A program made the position numbers and the translations under genes. Of a DNA stretch of 64,000 nt, positions 15,977 through 24,043 are shown in pieces. How positions within the stretch are numbered: position 1 is the first letter of the stretch; each line of letters begins with the position of its first letter. Below the pieces are notes generated by a model. That model ran no database searches. It was not told the origin of the DNA and saw only the letters and a list, made by a program, of their open reading frames with translations. The DNA lies in assembly GCF_010668395.1 (NCBI RefSeq), contig NZ_WUEY01000011.1, forward strand, positions 1-64,000, in the 5' to 3' direction. The DNA comes from Martinezella lusitana (GTDB lineage: Bacteria; Pseudomonadota; Alphaproteobacteria; Rhizobiales; Rhizobiaceae).

Positions 15977-17107
15977 ATGACGGTCGAAGTCAACGAGCCG
16001 GCAATAACCATCGCTCCGCAACGGCAAGCCTTGCTGCGTCCAGCTCTCGAATGGCTGGCGCGGCGAGCGGAGCCGATGGCGATCACCCTCGGCGCCATCC
16101 TGATCGGCCTGGCGCTTTTCTCTCTCTTCATCGTGGCGGTCGGCAAATCGCCGACAGACCTCTACCGGCTGATGTACACAGGCGGCTTCGGAAGCTGGTT
16201 CTCGATCCAGAACAGCCTCAGCCGGGCGGCCCCGCTGCTGCTCACCGCACTTTGCGTTGCGCTTCCGGCCCGTCTCGGCCTCGTCATCATCGGCGGTGAA
16301 GGCGCCGTGGTTCTCGGCGGCGTCGCGGCTGCCGCGATCGCGCTGCCTGTCGTCGGCGTACTACCTCCGCTGCTCGTGCTGCTTCTGATGGCGATTGCCG
16401 CCATGGTCGTCGGCGGCATCTGGATCGGCATTTCCGGCTTCCTGCGCCACTATCGCGGCGTCAACGAAACCATCTCCTCGCTCCTGCTCGCCTATATCGC
16501 CATCGCCTTGATGAACCAGTTCGTCGAAGGCGTGCTTCGCGATCCGGCAAGCCTCAACAAGCCATCGACCAAACCGTTGCCGCCCGAATACATGCTCGGC
16601 AACATTCCCGGCATGGACGTCCATTGGGGGCTGGCGATCGGCATCGTCGCATGCATCATCTCCTGGATCCTGATCGAAGTGACGAGCTACGGCTTTGCCG
16701 CCCGCATCGCTGGCGGCAATGTTCGCGCCGCGCAGATCCAAGGCCTGCCGGTCGGTCGGCTGATCGTCGGATTTACCGCGATTGCCGGCAGCCTGGCCGG
16801 CCTGGCCGGCATGATAGAGGTCGCCGCCGTGCAAGGCAGCGCCAATGCCTCGCTTGCCGCAGGCTACGGCTATACCGGCATCCTCGTCGCCTTCCTCGCC
16901 CGCCACAATCCGCTGGCGATCATCCCGGTTGCGATCCTGCTCGGCGGCATCGATGCCTCCGGCGGCCTGATACAGCGCCGCATGGGCCTGCCCGATGCCA
17001 CCGTACTGGTGCTTCAGGGCACGCTCTTCATCGTCATTCTCTTCTGCGAGACCTTCTACGGCCGCTTCAAGATCTTCAATCCCGACCTTTGGAAAAGGAG
17101 CGCATGA
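15977..17107 (+). CDS. ABC transporter permease (biuret operon)
   Basis: A 376-residue inner-membrane permease of the nucleoside/branched-chain class, with start ATG at 15977 after AAGGGGAGA. Its N-terminal ~40 residues are soluble, followed by TLGAILIGLALFSLFIVAVG and several more membrane segments. The family loop is seen as ARLGLVIIGGEGAVVLGGVA, and the coupling helix region as GGNVRAAQIQGLPVGRLIVG. It overlaps the next permease start by four bases. The partner ATPase is encoded two genes downstream, after biuH. Confidence 0.92.
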   Translation: MTVEVNEPAITIAPQRQALLRPALEWLARRAEPMAITLGAILIGLALFSLFIVAVGKSPTDLYRLMYTGGFGSWFSIQNSLSRAAPLLLTALCVALPARLGLVIIGGEGAVVLGGVAAAAIALPVVGVLPPLLVLLLMAIAAMVVGGIWIGISGFLRHYRGVNETISSLLLAYIAIALMNQFVEGVLRDPASLNKPSTKPLPPEYMLGNIPGMDVHWGLAIGIVACIISWILIEVTSYGFAARIAGGNVRAAQIQGLPVGRLIVGFTAIAGSLAGLAGMIEVAAVQGSANASLAAGYGYTGILVAFLARHNPLAIIPVAILLGGIDASGGLIQRRMGLPDATVLVLQGTLFIVILFCETFYGRFKIFNPDLWKRSA

Positions 17108-18033
17108 TGGACGATACCGGCATCGGTCTATGGGGCGTTCCACTCGCCATTCTCGCCGGCGCGATCCGCGTATCGACGCCCTTCATCTTCGTCAGCCTCG
17201 GCGAAACCATTACCGAGCGTTCCGGCCGCATCAATCTCGGCCTCGAAGGCACGCTGGTCTTCGGCGCCATGACGGCCTATGCCGTCGCGGTCATGAGCGG
17301 ATCGCCCTGGCTCGGCGTACTCGCCGCCATGGCGGCAGGTGCGGTCTTCGGGACCGTGCACGGCTGGATCTGCAAATGGCCGAAGGTCAACGACATCGCC
17401 ATCGGCATCGCCATGATGCAGTTCGGCCTCGGCCTCGCTTTCTTCCTGGGCAAGCCCTTCATCCAGCCGGTTGCACCGCACTTGCTGTCGATCCCGTTCG
17501 GACTGTGGTCCAGCATGCCGCAGGTGCAGGCGGCGCTGAACATCAACGTGCTCTTCCTGCTGGGTATTGCGCTCGCGGTCTTCCTGTGGTGGGCGTTTCG
17601 CAACACCAAGCTCGGCCTGATCCTGCGCGTCGTCGGCGACAGTACGGATGCGGCGCGCGCCATGGGCATCGATCCGGACCGCGTGCGCCTGCTGGCCACC
17701 GCCCTCGGCGGCTCGCTGGCGGCGGTCGGAGGCGCCTATCTCTCGCTCTACTATCCCGGCTCGTGGAACGAACGGATTTCGTCCGGGCAAGGGTTGATGG
17801 CGGTGGCTCTGGTCATCTTCGCCCGCTGGAACCCGATCGGCTGCTTCCTTGCAGCCTTGCTCTTCGGCGGTGCCGGCGCACTCGGGCCGGCGCTGCAGTC
17901 GGTCGGCGTCACCCAGGGATACTATCTGTTCTACGCGGCACCCTATGTGCTCACCCTCATCATCATGATTGCCACATCCTCCCCCACCCGTTCGCTCGCC
18001 GGCGCGCCGGGAGCCCTGTCGTTGACGAAATAG
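17104..18033 (+). CDS. ABC transporter permease, second subunit (biuret operon)
   Basis: A 309-residue membrane permease. The start is ATG 17104 after AAAGGAGCGC. A second ATG follows at once. The family block ERSGRINLGLEGTLVFGAMT and the coupling block ARAMGIDPDRVRLLATALGG are clear, and about eight hydrophobic segments are visible. It overlaps the upstream permease and ends ten bases before biuH, with an AGGAGA ribosome binding site between. With the neighbouring permease it should form the membrane channel of the ureide importer. Confidence 0.92.
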   Translation: MMDDTGIGLWGVPLAILAGAIRVSTPFIFVSLGETITERSGRINLGLEGTLVFGAMTAYAVAVMSGSPWLGVLAAMAAGAVFGTVHGWICKWPKVNDIAIGIAMMQFGLGLAFFLGKPFIQPVAPHLLSIPFGLWSSMPQVQAALNINVLFLLGIALAVFLWWAFRNTKLGLILRVVGDSTDAARAMGIDPDRVRLLATALGGSLAAVGGAYLSLYYPGSWNERISSGQGLMAVALVIFARWNPIGCFLAALLFGGAGALGPALQSVGVTQGYYLFYAAPYVLTLIIMIATSSPTRSLAGAPGALSLTK

Positions 18034-18043
18034 GAGATCAGCC

Positions 18044-18760
18044 ATGAACAATCTCGCGGCCCCCGCGCTGACCGGTGAAAAGCTCACCTATCTCGACGCC
18101 GATCCCTATCCCTACCCCTATAATGGCAATCTGCGGCCCGACAACACGGCTTTGGTCATCATCGACATGCAGACCGATTTCTGCGGCCCCGGCGGTTATG
18201 TCGATCACATGGGCTACGACCTGTCGCTGGTGCGCGCGCCGATCGAGCCGATCAAGAAGGTGCTGGCCGCCATGCGCGCCAAGGGCTACCACATCATCCA
18301 CACCCGCGAAGGCCATCGCCCCGATCTCGCCGACCTGCCGGCCAACAAGCGCTGGCGCTCGCAGCGCATCAACGCCGGCATAGGCGATCCCGGGCCGTGC
18401 GGCCGCATTCTCGTGCGCGGCGAACCGGGCTGGGACATTATCGACGAACTCCATCCGATCGAAGGCGAAACCATCATCGACAAGCCCGGCAAGGGTTCGT
18501 TCTGCGCCACGGACCTCGAGCTGATCCTCAATCAGAAGCGCATCGAAAACATCATCCTCACCGGCATCACCACCGACGTCTGCGTCCATACCACCATGCG
18601 CGAAGCGAACGACCGGGGCTTCGAATGCCTGTTGCTCGAAGACTGCTGCGGCGCGACCGACTACGGCAATCACCTCGCCGCGATCAAGATGGTCAAAATG
18701 CAGGGCGGGGTGTTCGGCTCCGTCTCGAATTCGGAAACGCTCGTGAGCCAGCTGCCATGA
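18044..18760 (+). CDS. biuH: Biuret amidohydrolase (isochorismatase-like cysteine hydrolase)
   Basis: A 238-residue cysteine hydrolase that converts biuret to allophanate and ammonia. The isochorismatase-like triad is Asp41 (ALVIIDMQTDFCG), Lys147 (IDKPGKGSFCATD) and Cys180 (TGITTDVCVHTTM). From memory, the characterised rhizobial BiuH has the same triad spacing shifted by five residues, and long blocks such as LPANKRWRSQRI and GDPGPCGRIL look nearly identical. Cytoplasmic, no signal peptide. The context, an importer plus atzF, gives the complete route biuret to allophanate to CO2 and NH3. Its stop overlaps the ATPase start (ATGA), so it sits inside the transporter gene set. Confidence 0.9.
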   Translation: MNNLAAPALTGEKLTYLDADPYPYPYNGNLRPDNTALVIIDMQTDFCGPGGYVDHMGYDLSLVRAPIEPIKKVLAAMRAKGYHIIHTREGHRPDLADLPANKRWRSQRINAGIGDPGPCGRILVRGEPGWDIIDELHPIEGETIIDKPGKGSFCATDLELILNQKRIENIILTGITTDVCVHTTMREANDRGFECLLLEDCCGATDYGNHLAAIKMVKMQGGVFGSVSNSETLVSQLP

Positions 18761-20307
18761 GCACGATCCGCGACACGCCCCTTCCCAGAGCCGGCAAGGC
18801 AGTCGGCATCCAGACGCTGGACATGACGATGCGCTTCGGCAGCTTTACCGCGCTCAATCATGTTTCGATCAACATCCCCGCCGGCACGTTCCATGCGTTG
18901 CTCGGTGAAAACGGCGCCGGCAAATCGACGCTCGTCAAATGCATCATGGGCTTCTACCACCAGACCTCGGGCTCGCTGTCGGTGGATGGGCGGGAGGTGA
19001 CCGTTGCCTCCCCGAAGGACGCGGCGACCTACGGCCTCGGCATGGTCTACCAGCACTTTACCCTGGTCCCGTCCCTGACCGGTGCGGAGAACCTAGTCAT
19101 CAGCCGCGCCGAAGTGCCCGCCGTCATCAACTGGGCCAGAGAACGCAGGGATCTCGCGGCCTTCATGGAGCGGATGCCCTTCAAGATTCCGCTGGAACGG
19201 CCGGTAAGCGAACTTGCCGCCGGCGAAAAGCAGAAGCTGGAGATCGTCAAGCAGCTCTATCTCGGCCGCAGCTTTCTCATCCTCGATGAACCGACCTCGG
19301 TGTTGACGCCAGCCGAAGCTGCCGAAATGCTCGGCCTCGTTCGCGGCATGACAGAGCGCGGCGAACTCACCGTGCTGATGATTTCGCACAAATTCCATGA
19401 GGTCACGAAATTCGCCGATGCCGTCTCTATCCTCAGGCGCGGCAAGCTGATGGGCGGCGGCAAGGTCGGCGAACTCTCGACCAACGACATGGCGGCGATG
19501 ATGATCGGCGACGTCAAGCTTGCCGAACTCGATACGCGCATACCTGTGCCGGAAACCGCAAAGGCGGTGCTGAAGGTCGAGCAGGTCAAGGCGCCGGATC
19601 GCTCCGGCCTGAAGACCATCGAGATCGAAAGCCTGACGGTGCGCTCCGGCGAAATCGTCGGCATCGCCGGCATTTCCGGCAATGGGCAGAAGGAATTGAG
19701 CGAAATCCTCGCCGGCCAGCGCCCGACGGATACTGGTACGGTCAGCGTCAACGGCGCAGCCTACGGAGCGACCCGGCAGGAAACACGGAAAAACAACGTG
19801 CGCTTCATCCCCGAGGAGCCGTTGCAGAACGCCTGCGCACCGAAAATGACCGTCAGCGAAAACCTCGCCTTCCGCACCTTCGATCTCAAGGCCGACGGCA
19901 CGGATGCGATCTGGCTGAACAAGGGGAAGATGAAGAAACGCGCGATCGATCTGATCTCCGACTTCAAGGTCAAGACCGCCTCCTCCTCGTCCCCCATCGC
20001 CGCCCTGTCGGGCGGCAACGTCCAGCGCGCGGTACTGGCCCGCGAGCTGACCGGCGAGGTTGACCTGTTGATCGTTTCAAACCCCTGCTTCGGGCTCGAT
20101 TTTTCGGCTGTCGCCGAAATCCGGGCAAGAATCATGCGCGCCCGCAATGCAGGGGCCGCGGTTCTGCTGCTGTCCGAAGACCTCGACGAATTGCTGGAAA
20201 TGTCCGATCGCATCATGGTGATTTCCGAAGGCAGGCTTGTCTACGAGACGGCAGCACGCGCCGCCGATATTTCCTTGATCGGTTCGCACATGGCTGGGCA
20301 CCACTGA
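18757..20307 (+). CDS. ABC transporter ATP-binding protein, double ATPase (biuret operon)
   Basis: A 516-residue double-ABC ATPase. Domain 1: Walker A GENGAGKST, signature replaced by ELAAGEKQKLEIVKQL, Walker B FLILDEPTSVL. Domain 2: non-canonical Walker A GISGNGQKE, intact signature LSGGNVQRAVLAREL, and a Walker B LLIVSNPCFGLD that lacks the catalytic Glu and has Asn-Pro-Cys. As in NupA/RbsA proteins, each composite site has only one full set of motifs. The start overlaps the biuH stop (ATGA), and the stop overlaps the next ATG by one base. It powers the two permeases encoded upstream of biuH. Confidence 0.93.
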   Translation: MSTIRDTPLPRAGKAVGIQTLDMTMRFGSFTALNHVSINIPAGTFHALLGENGAGKSTLVKCIMGFYHQTSGSLSVDGREVTVASPKDAATYGLGMVYQHFTLVPSLTGAENLVISRAEVPAVINWARERRDLAAFMERMPFKIPLERPVSELAAGEKQKLEIVKQLYLGRSFLILDEPTSVLTPAEAAEMLGLVRGMTERGELTVLMISHKFHEVTKFADAVSILRRGKLMGGGKVGELSTNDMAAMMIGDVKLAELDTRIPVPETAKAVLKVEQVKAPDRSGLKTIEIESLTVRSGEIVGIAGISGNGQKELSEILAGQRPTDTGTVSVNGAAYGATRQETRKNNVRFIPEEPLQNACAPKMTVSENLAFRTFDLKADGTDAIWLNKGKMKKRAIDLISDFKVKTASSSSPIAALSGGNVQRAVLARELTGEVDLLIVSNPCFGLDFSAVAEIRARIMRARNAGAAVLLLSEDLDELLEMSDRIMVISEGRLVYETAARAADISLIGSHMAGHH

Positions 20308-20975
20308 TGGCGGAGATCAAGGCTGAACCCTTCGCATTCCCGCTGAAACGCGACCAGCTGGCGCTGATCGTTATCGACATGCAGCGCGACTTCGCCGAGC
20401 CGGGCGGATTCGGCGCCAGTCTCGGCAACGATGTCAGCCGCATCACCAGGATCGTCCCTGACGTGAAGCGGCTGATCGAGGGATTTCGCGATGCCGGCCT
20501 GCCGGTTGTCCATACGATGGAATGCCACAAGCCGGATTTCTCCGATCTTCCGGCCGCCAAGCGCGATCGCGGCAATCCCGCGCTCCGGATCGGCGATGAG
20601 GGTCCCATGGGCCGCATTCTCATTGCCGGCGAACCCGGTACGTCAATCCTGCCCGAACTCGCGCCGGTCGACGGCGAGATCGTCATCGAAAAGCCGGGCA
20701 AGGGCGCCTTCTACGCTACCGAGCTCGGCAATATCCTGAAAAGCAAGGATATCAGGCAGCTTGTCTTTGCCGGGGTCACCACGGAAGTCTGCGTGCAGAC
20801 CACCATGCGCGAGGCCAATGACCGCGGCTATGAATGCCTGCTCGCCGAAGACGCAACCGAAAGCTATTTTCCCGAGTTCAAGGCCGCCGCTATCGCGATG
20901 ATCCGCGCGCAGGGCGCCATCGTCGGCTGGACGGCACATGTCGACGATATCCTGGAAGCGATCAATCATGCCTGA
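20307..20975 (+). CDS. Second isochorismatase-like amidohydrolase, candidate triuret hydrolase
   Basis: A 222-residue cysteine hydrolase homologous to BiuH, with triad Asp24 (ALIVIDMQRDFAEPGGFG), Lys129 (IEKPGKGAFYATEL) and Cys162 (GVTTEVCVQTTMREANDRG). It shares the GPMGRILIAGEPG block with BiuH but lacks the BiuH N-terminal PYPYPYNG extension and the RWRSQRI segment, so its pocket differs. Triuret hydrolase (TrtA), an isochorismatase-like enzyme clustered with biuH in plant-associated bacteria, converts triuret to carboxybiuret, which feeds into biuret. That is the leading candidate. Another ureide or amide substrate is possible. It starts one base into the ATPase stop and overlaps the cupin by eight bases. 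Confidence 0.8.
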   Translation: MAEIKAEPFAFPLKRDQLALIVIDMQRDFAEPGGFGASLGNDVSRITRIVPDVKRLIEGFRDAGLPVVHTMECHKPDFSDLPAAKRDRGNPALRIGDEGPMGRILIAGEPGTSILPELAPVDGEIVIEKPGKGAFYATELGNILKSKDIRQLVFAGVTTEVCVQTTMREANDRGYECLLAEDATESYFPEFKAAAIAMIRAQGAIVGWTAHVDDILEAINHA

Positions 20976-21321
20976 AACGACACGCGAACTGCTGACGCTG
21001 GGAGGCTGGAGGGAGCTGACATTCGGCCCGTTTCGGGACGGTGTCACGATCCATTGGATTAAGCCTTTCGAGCGCGACCAACCAGGCGTCGCCCTGCTGA
21101 AATATGACGTCGGCGCTTCTGTGCCCCGCCACCGCCACGAGGGTCTGGAAACGATTCTCGTGCTCGAGGGCATACAATCGGATGAAGCTGGGGACTATGC
21201 CAAGGGCTGCTATATCGTCAATGTTGCCGGGACTGAGCATTCGGTCTGGAGCGACACAGGCTGCGTCGTGCTGATCCAATGGGATCGACCAGTCAGAATA
21301 TTGGAAGAGGAAACGCCATGA
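20968..21321 (+). CDS. ChrR-type cupin protein
   Basis: A 117-residue single-domain cupin. The metal-binding first motif is PRHRHEGLETILVLEGIQSD (His-x-His…Glu), and the second includes IVNVAGTEHSVWSDTGCVVL with another His. This matches the cupin half of ChrR-like proteins without the anti-sigma zinc domain. Start ATG 20968 lies eight bases inside the preceding gene, and its stop overlaps the atzF start (ATGA). The tight coupling argues for a function in ureide breakdown, perhaps handling an unstable carboxylated intermediate or acting as a metal-dependent accessory enzyme. No direct evidence tells which. Confidence 0.85.
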   Translation: MPETTRELLTLGGWRELTFGPFRDGVTIHWIKPFERDQPGVALLKYDVGASVPRHRHEGLETILVLEGIQSDEAGDYAKGCYIVNVAGTEHSVWSDTGCVVLIQWDRPVRILEEETP

Positions 21322-23117
21322 GCAGCCCCGCCTTCGACATTTCGTCCCTGCACGCCTTCTATGCAAGCGGCGGTACCATTTCCGCCGTTATAGAGGCCGT
21401 CTTCGCACGCATCGCCAAGGTCGGAGATCCCGGCATTTTCCTGCACCTTGCCGACAAGGAGAGCGTGCTTGAACAGGCAATCGCTCTCGAAACCTTCGAT
21501 CCGACGGTAAGACCGCTCTGGGGCGTACCCTTTGCCGTCAAGGACAATATCGACGTTGCGGGCATGCCGACGACCGCCGCTTGCCCCGACTATGCCTACA
21601 TGCCGGAAACGGATGCCACCGTCGTTCGCTTGCTGAAAGAGGCCGGCGCCCTGGTGATCGGCAAGACCAATCTCGATCAGTTCGCAACCGGCCTTGTCGG
21701 CGTCCGCACGCCCCATCCTGTTCCGCGCAATGCCATCGATGCCGATTTGGTGCCGGGGGGATCGAGCTCCGGCTCGGCCGTGGCGACGGCGCAGGGTATC
21801 GTCAGCTTCGCGCTCGGCACCGATACCGCCGGCTCAGGTCGCATTCCAGCCGGTCTCAACAATATTGTTGGCATGAAACCCAGCCTCGGCGCATTGTCGA
21901 CCAGTGGTGTCATTCCCGCCTGCCGCACCCTGGATTGCGTGTCGATCTTCGCACTGACGGTCGATGATGCCTGGCGCGTCTTCAAGGTAGCCGCACGTCG
22001 TGATGCCGCGGACGCCTACTCGAGAGCCGTTCCAACCGATGGCTTCGTCCGAACGCCATCGGGCCTAACGATCGGGGTGCCGGCAAAGGCGGAACGGCTC
22101 TTTTTCGGCGACGCCGTCATGGAAGCAGCCTATGACCACGCCTTGCGCATGTTGAAAGAGCTGGGCCATCGCCTCGTGGAGGTTCCCTTCGGCGACTTTT
22201 ACCGCGTGGCGGAGCTGCTTTACGAAGGCGCCTGGGTCGCGGAACGCTATGCGGCAGTGAAGGATTTCTTCGACACCAGCGCGGCAAGCTTTCACCCTGT
22301 CACGCGCAAGATCTATGGCGGCGCCAAACAGCTTTCGGCCGTGGACGCCTTCCGTTGCCTCTATGCGCTGCAAGACTTGAAACAGAAGGTTGCTCCGCTG
22401 ATCGCTTCGGTCGATGTCCTCTGCGTGCCAACCGCCCCGACACACTATACGCGCGCGGACCTTGAAGCCGAACCGATCCGCGAGAACTCGCGTCTCGGCA
22501 CCTACACCAATTTCGTCAATCTGCTCGATCTATGCGGCATAGCAGTGCCGGCGGGTACGCGCAGCGATGGCCGCCCAGCCAGCGTTACCCTCTTGGCCCC
22601 TTGGGGACGCGACGGTCTCACGGCATCGCTCGCCCGTGAGATTCACCAGAGCAGTGGCTTGGCGCTGGGCGCGACTGGATGGCCGCAGCCCGCGACGAAA
22701 GACACGACCTTTGCTGACGACCTCGGGCTGGTCGATATCGCGGTCGTCGGCGCCCATCTTTCCGGCATGCCTCTGAACGCACAATTGCTTGCCCTTGACG
22801 GCCGTCTTCTCGGAAAAGCACGAACTTCGGACTGCTACCGGCTTTATGCCCTGCCGGGCCAGATACCGGCCAAACCGGGGCTGATCCGCGTCGCGCAAGG
22901 AACCGGCGGTCAAATCGATGTCGAGATCTGGCAAATGGCGCCGGCCGCTTTCGGTCAATTTGTTGCGGCCATCCCATCCCCCCTCAGCATCGGCACCCTC
23001 TTCTTGTCTGATGGCACTTCGGCCAAGGGATTTCTGGTTGAGGCCACTGCCATCGCTGACGCGACTGACATCACCCATTATGGCGGATGGCGCGACTATG
23101 TCGCCGCAACGACATAG
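21318..23117 (+). CDS. atzF: Allophanate hydrolase
   Basis: A 599-residue amidase-signature enzyme, matching the ~600-residue AtzF family. It hydrolyses allophanate to CO2 and ammonia. The Ser-cisSer-Lys machinery is visible: Lys75 in GVPFAVKDNIDVAG, the serine-rich loop LVPGGSSSGSAVATAQG (~145-160), and nucleophile Ser173 in GTDTAGSGRIPAG. After about residue 460 a second domain (…LVDIAVVGAHLSGMPLNAQL… YRLYALPG) corresponds to the AtzF C-terminal domain, which takes part in the reaction sequence and assembly. Last gene of the operon. It completes nitrogen release from the BiuH product, and the start overlaps the cupin stop. Confidence 0.93.
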   Translation: MSSPAFDISSLHAFYASGGTISAVIEAVFARIAKVGDPGIFLHLADKESVLEQAIALETFDPTVRPLWGVPFAVKDNIDVAGMPTTAACPDYAYMPETDATVVRLLKEAGALVIGKTNLDQFATGLVGVRTPHPVPRNAIDADLVPGGSSSGSAVATAQGIVSFALGTDTAGSGRIPAGLNNIVGMKPSLGALSTSGVIPACRTLDCVSIFALTVDDAWRVFKVAARRDAADAYSRAVPTDGFVRTPSGLTIGVPAKAERLFFGDAVMEAAYDHALRMLKELGHRLVEVPFGDFYRVAELLYEGAWVAERYAAVKDFFDTSAASFHPVTRKIYGGAKQLSAVDAFRCLYALQDLKQKVAPLIASVDVLCVPTAPTHYTRADLEAEPIRENSRLGTYTNFVNLLDLCGIAVPAGTRSDGRPASVTLLAPWGRDGLTASLAREIHQSSGLALGATGWPQPATKDTTFADDLGLVDIAVVGAHLSGMPLNAQLLALDGRLLGKARTSDCYRLYALPGQIPAKPGLIRVAQGTGGQIDVEIWQMAPAAFGQFVAAIPSPLSIGTLFLSDGTSAKGFLVEATAIADATDITHYGGWRDYVAATT

Positions 23118-23315
23118 GGCCGCGCTTCCATGGACACCTTGTTTTCCGGAACCGAGACAGGGAAACAGTTATGGACAAAGCAAATTTCAGCGGCGAATTC
23201 GGGCATGATGCGGAGCGACGTATCATCGATACGCGGTTATCCGGTCGCGGAGACCCCGCAACGGCTCGGTATGAGCCGCACTCGCTTTACCAATGAAAGA
23301 GGAAGTTTCCAGCCC

Positions 23316-23903
23316 TTACGTATTCGGCCGGATTTCGATGCCGGCAATCATGATGTCGACCAGGCGCTTGGCGGCGTCTTTCCATTCTGGTCCGTTGTTG
23401 TTCGCTAGACCGCTGATGGCCCGTAGAAGGTCAAGGGGCGAAATGCCGAGCCGGATATCGCCGTTTTCCACTGCGCGCGCCGTCAGCATTTCAATCGATC
23501 CGCTGATCAGTGGGCCGGAGGCGGCGTAAAGCGTCGATGTGCCGCCTACCAGCGAATTCAGCACCGGATACATCCCATACTTGGTCGCCATATAGTCTAT
23601 GAATACCAGCATCCATTGACGTAGCGCCTCCTTCGGCGGAAGGCTCTCGGCAAGTTCGGCCGCCGCTTTGGCAAGCTGTTCCGTCTCGTTGCGATAGACA
23701 TCGCCGATCAGCGCATCGCGGGTCGGGAAATGACGATAGAGCGTGCCGATGCCGACACCGGCGATGCGCGCGATCTCCTCCAGGCTGGCATCGGCACCTT
23801 TTTCCGCAAAGGCTTTCTTGGCCGCCTCCATGAGACGGGCACGATTTCGCTCGGCATCGGCGCGCGGTCTGCGCGCGGTGGGCTGATCACCTTTTTTCGT
23901 CAC
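23316..23903 (-). CDS. TetR-family regulator (SbtR-like C-terminus)
   Basis: A 195-residue TetR repressor with GTG start (23903). The HTH (residues ~20-65) contains AAKKAFAEKGADASLEEIAR and IAGVGIGTLYRHFPTRDALI. The C-terminal domain, with ALRQWMLVFIDYMATKYGMY and NSLVGGTSTLYAASGPL, resembles SbtR-type ligand domains. It is divergent from an SDR gene at 24044, and two identical-core palindromes lie between them. Self-regulation plus control of the SDR is the simplest reading. The inducer is unknown; such pairs often respond to electrophiles or drugs. Confidence 0.9.
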   Translation of the reverse strand: MTKKGDQPTARRPRADAERNRARLMEAAKKAFAEKGADASLEEIARIAGVGIGTLYRHFPTRDALIGDVYRNETEQLAKAAAELAESLPPKEALRQWMLVFIDYMATKYGMYPVLNSLVGGTSTLYAASGPLISGSIEMLTARAVENGDIRLGISPLDLLRAISGLANNNGPEWKDAAKRLVDIMIAGIEIRPNT

Positions 23904-23927
23904 GTCCGCGAAATGCCTCTTGATAAA

Positions 23928-23965
23928 CGGAGGGTGCCTCCGTATTTAATCCGGAGGCACCCTCC
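23928..23965. promoter_or_regulatory. Twin TetR operators GGAGGnnnCCTCC
   Basis: GGAGGGTGCCTCC (23929-23941) and GGAGGCACCCTCC (23953-23965) are each palindromic around a 3-bp centre and are also inverted copies of each other. Centre spacing is 24 bp. TATTTAAT, a promoter-like -10, lies between them. The site is between the divergent tetR and SDR genes. Read as RNA, the two arms could also form a 14-bp hairpin, but no T-run follows. Confidence 0.65.
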
Positions 23966-24043
23966 TCTTAATTCATTCGAGGGCGGCGGGCAATGGCCCG
24001 CCGTCGTGGCGTGCCTATGGGTCCACGGTTGAAGGAGATTTTC

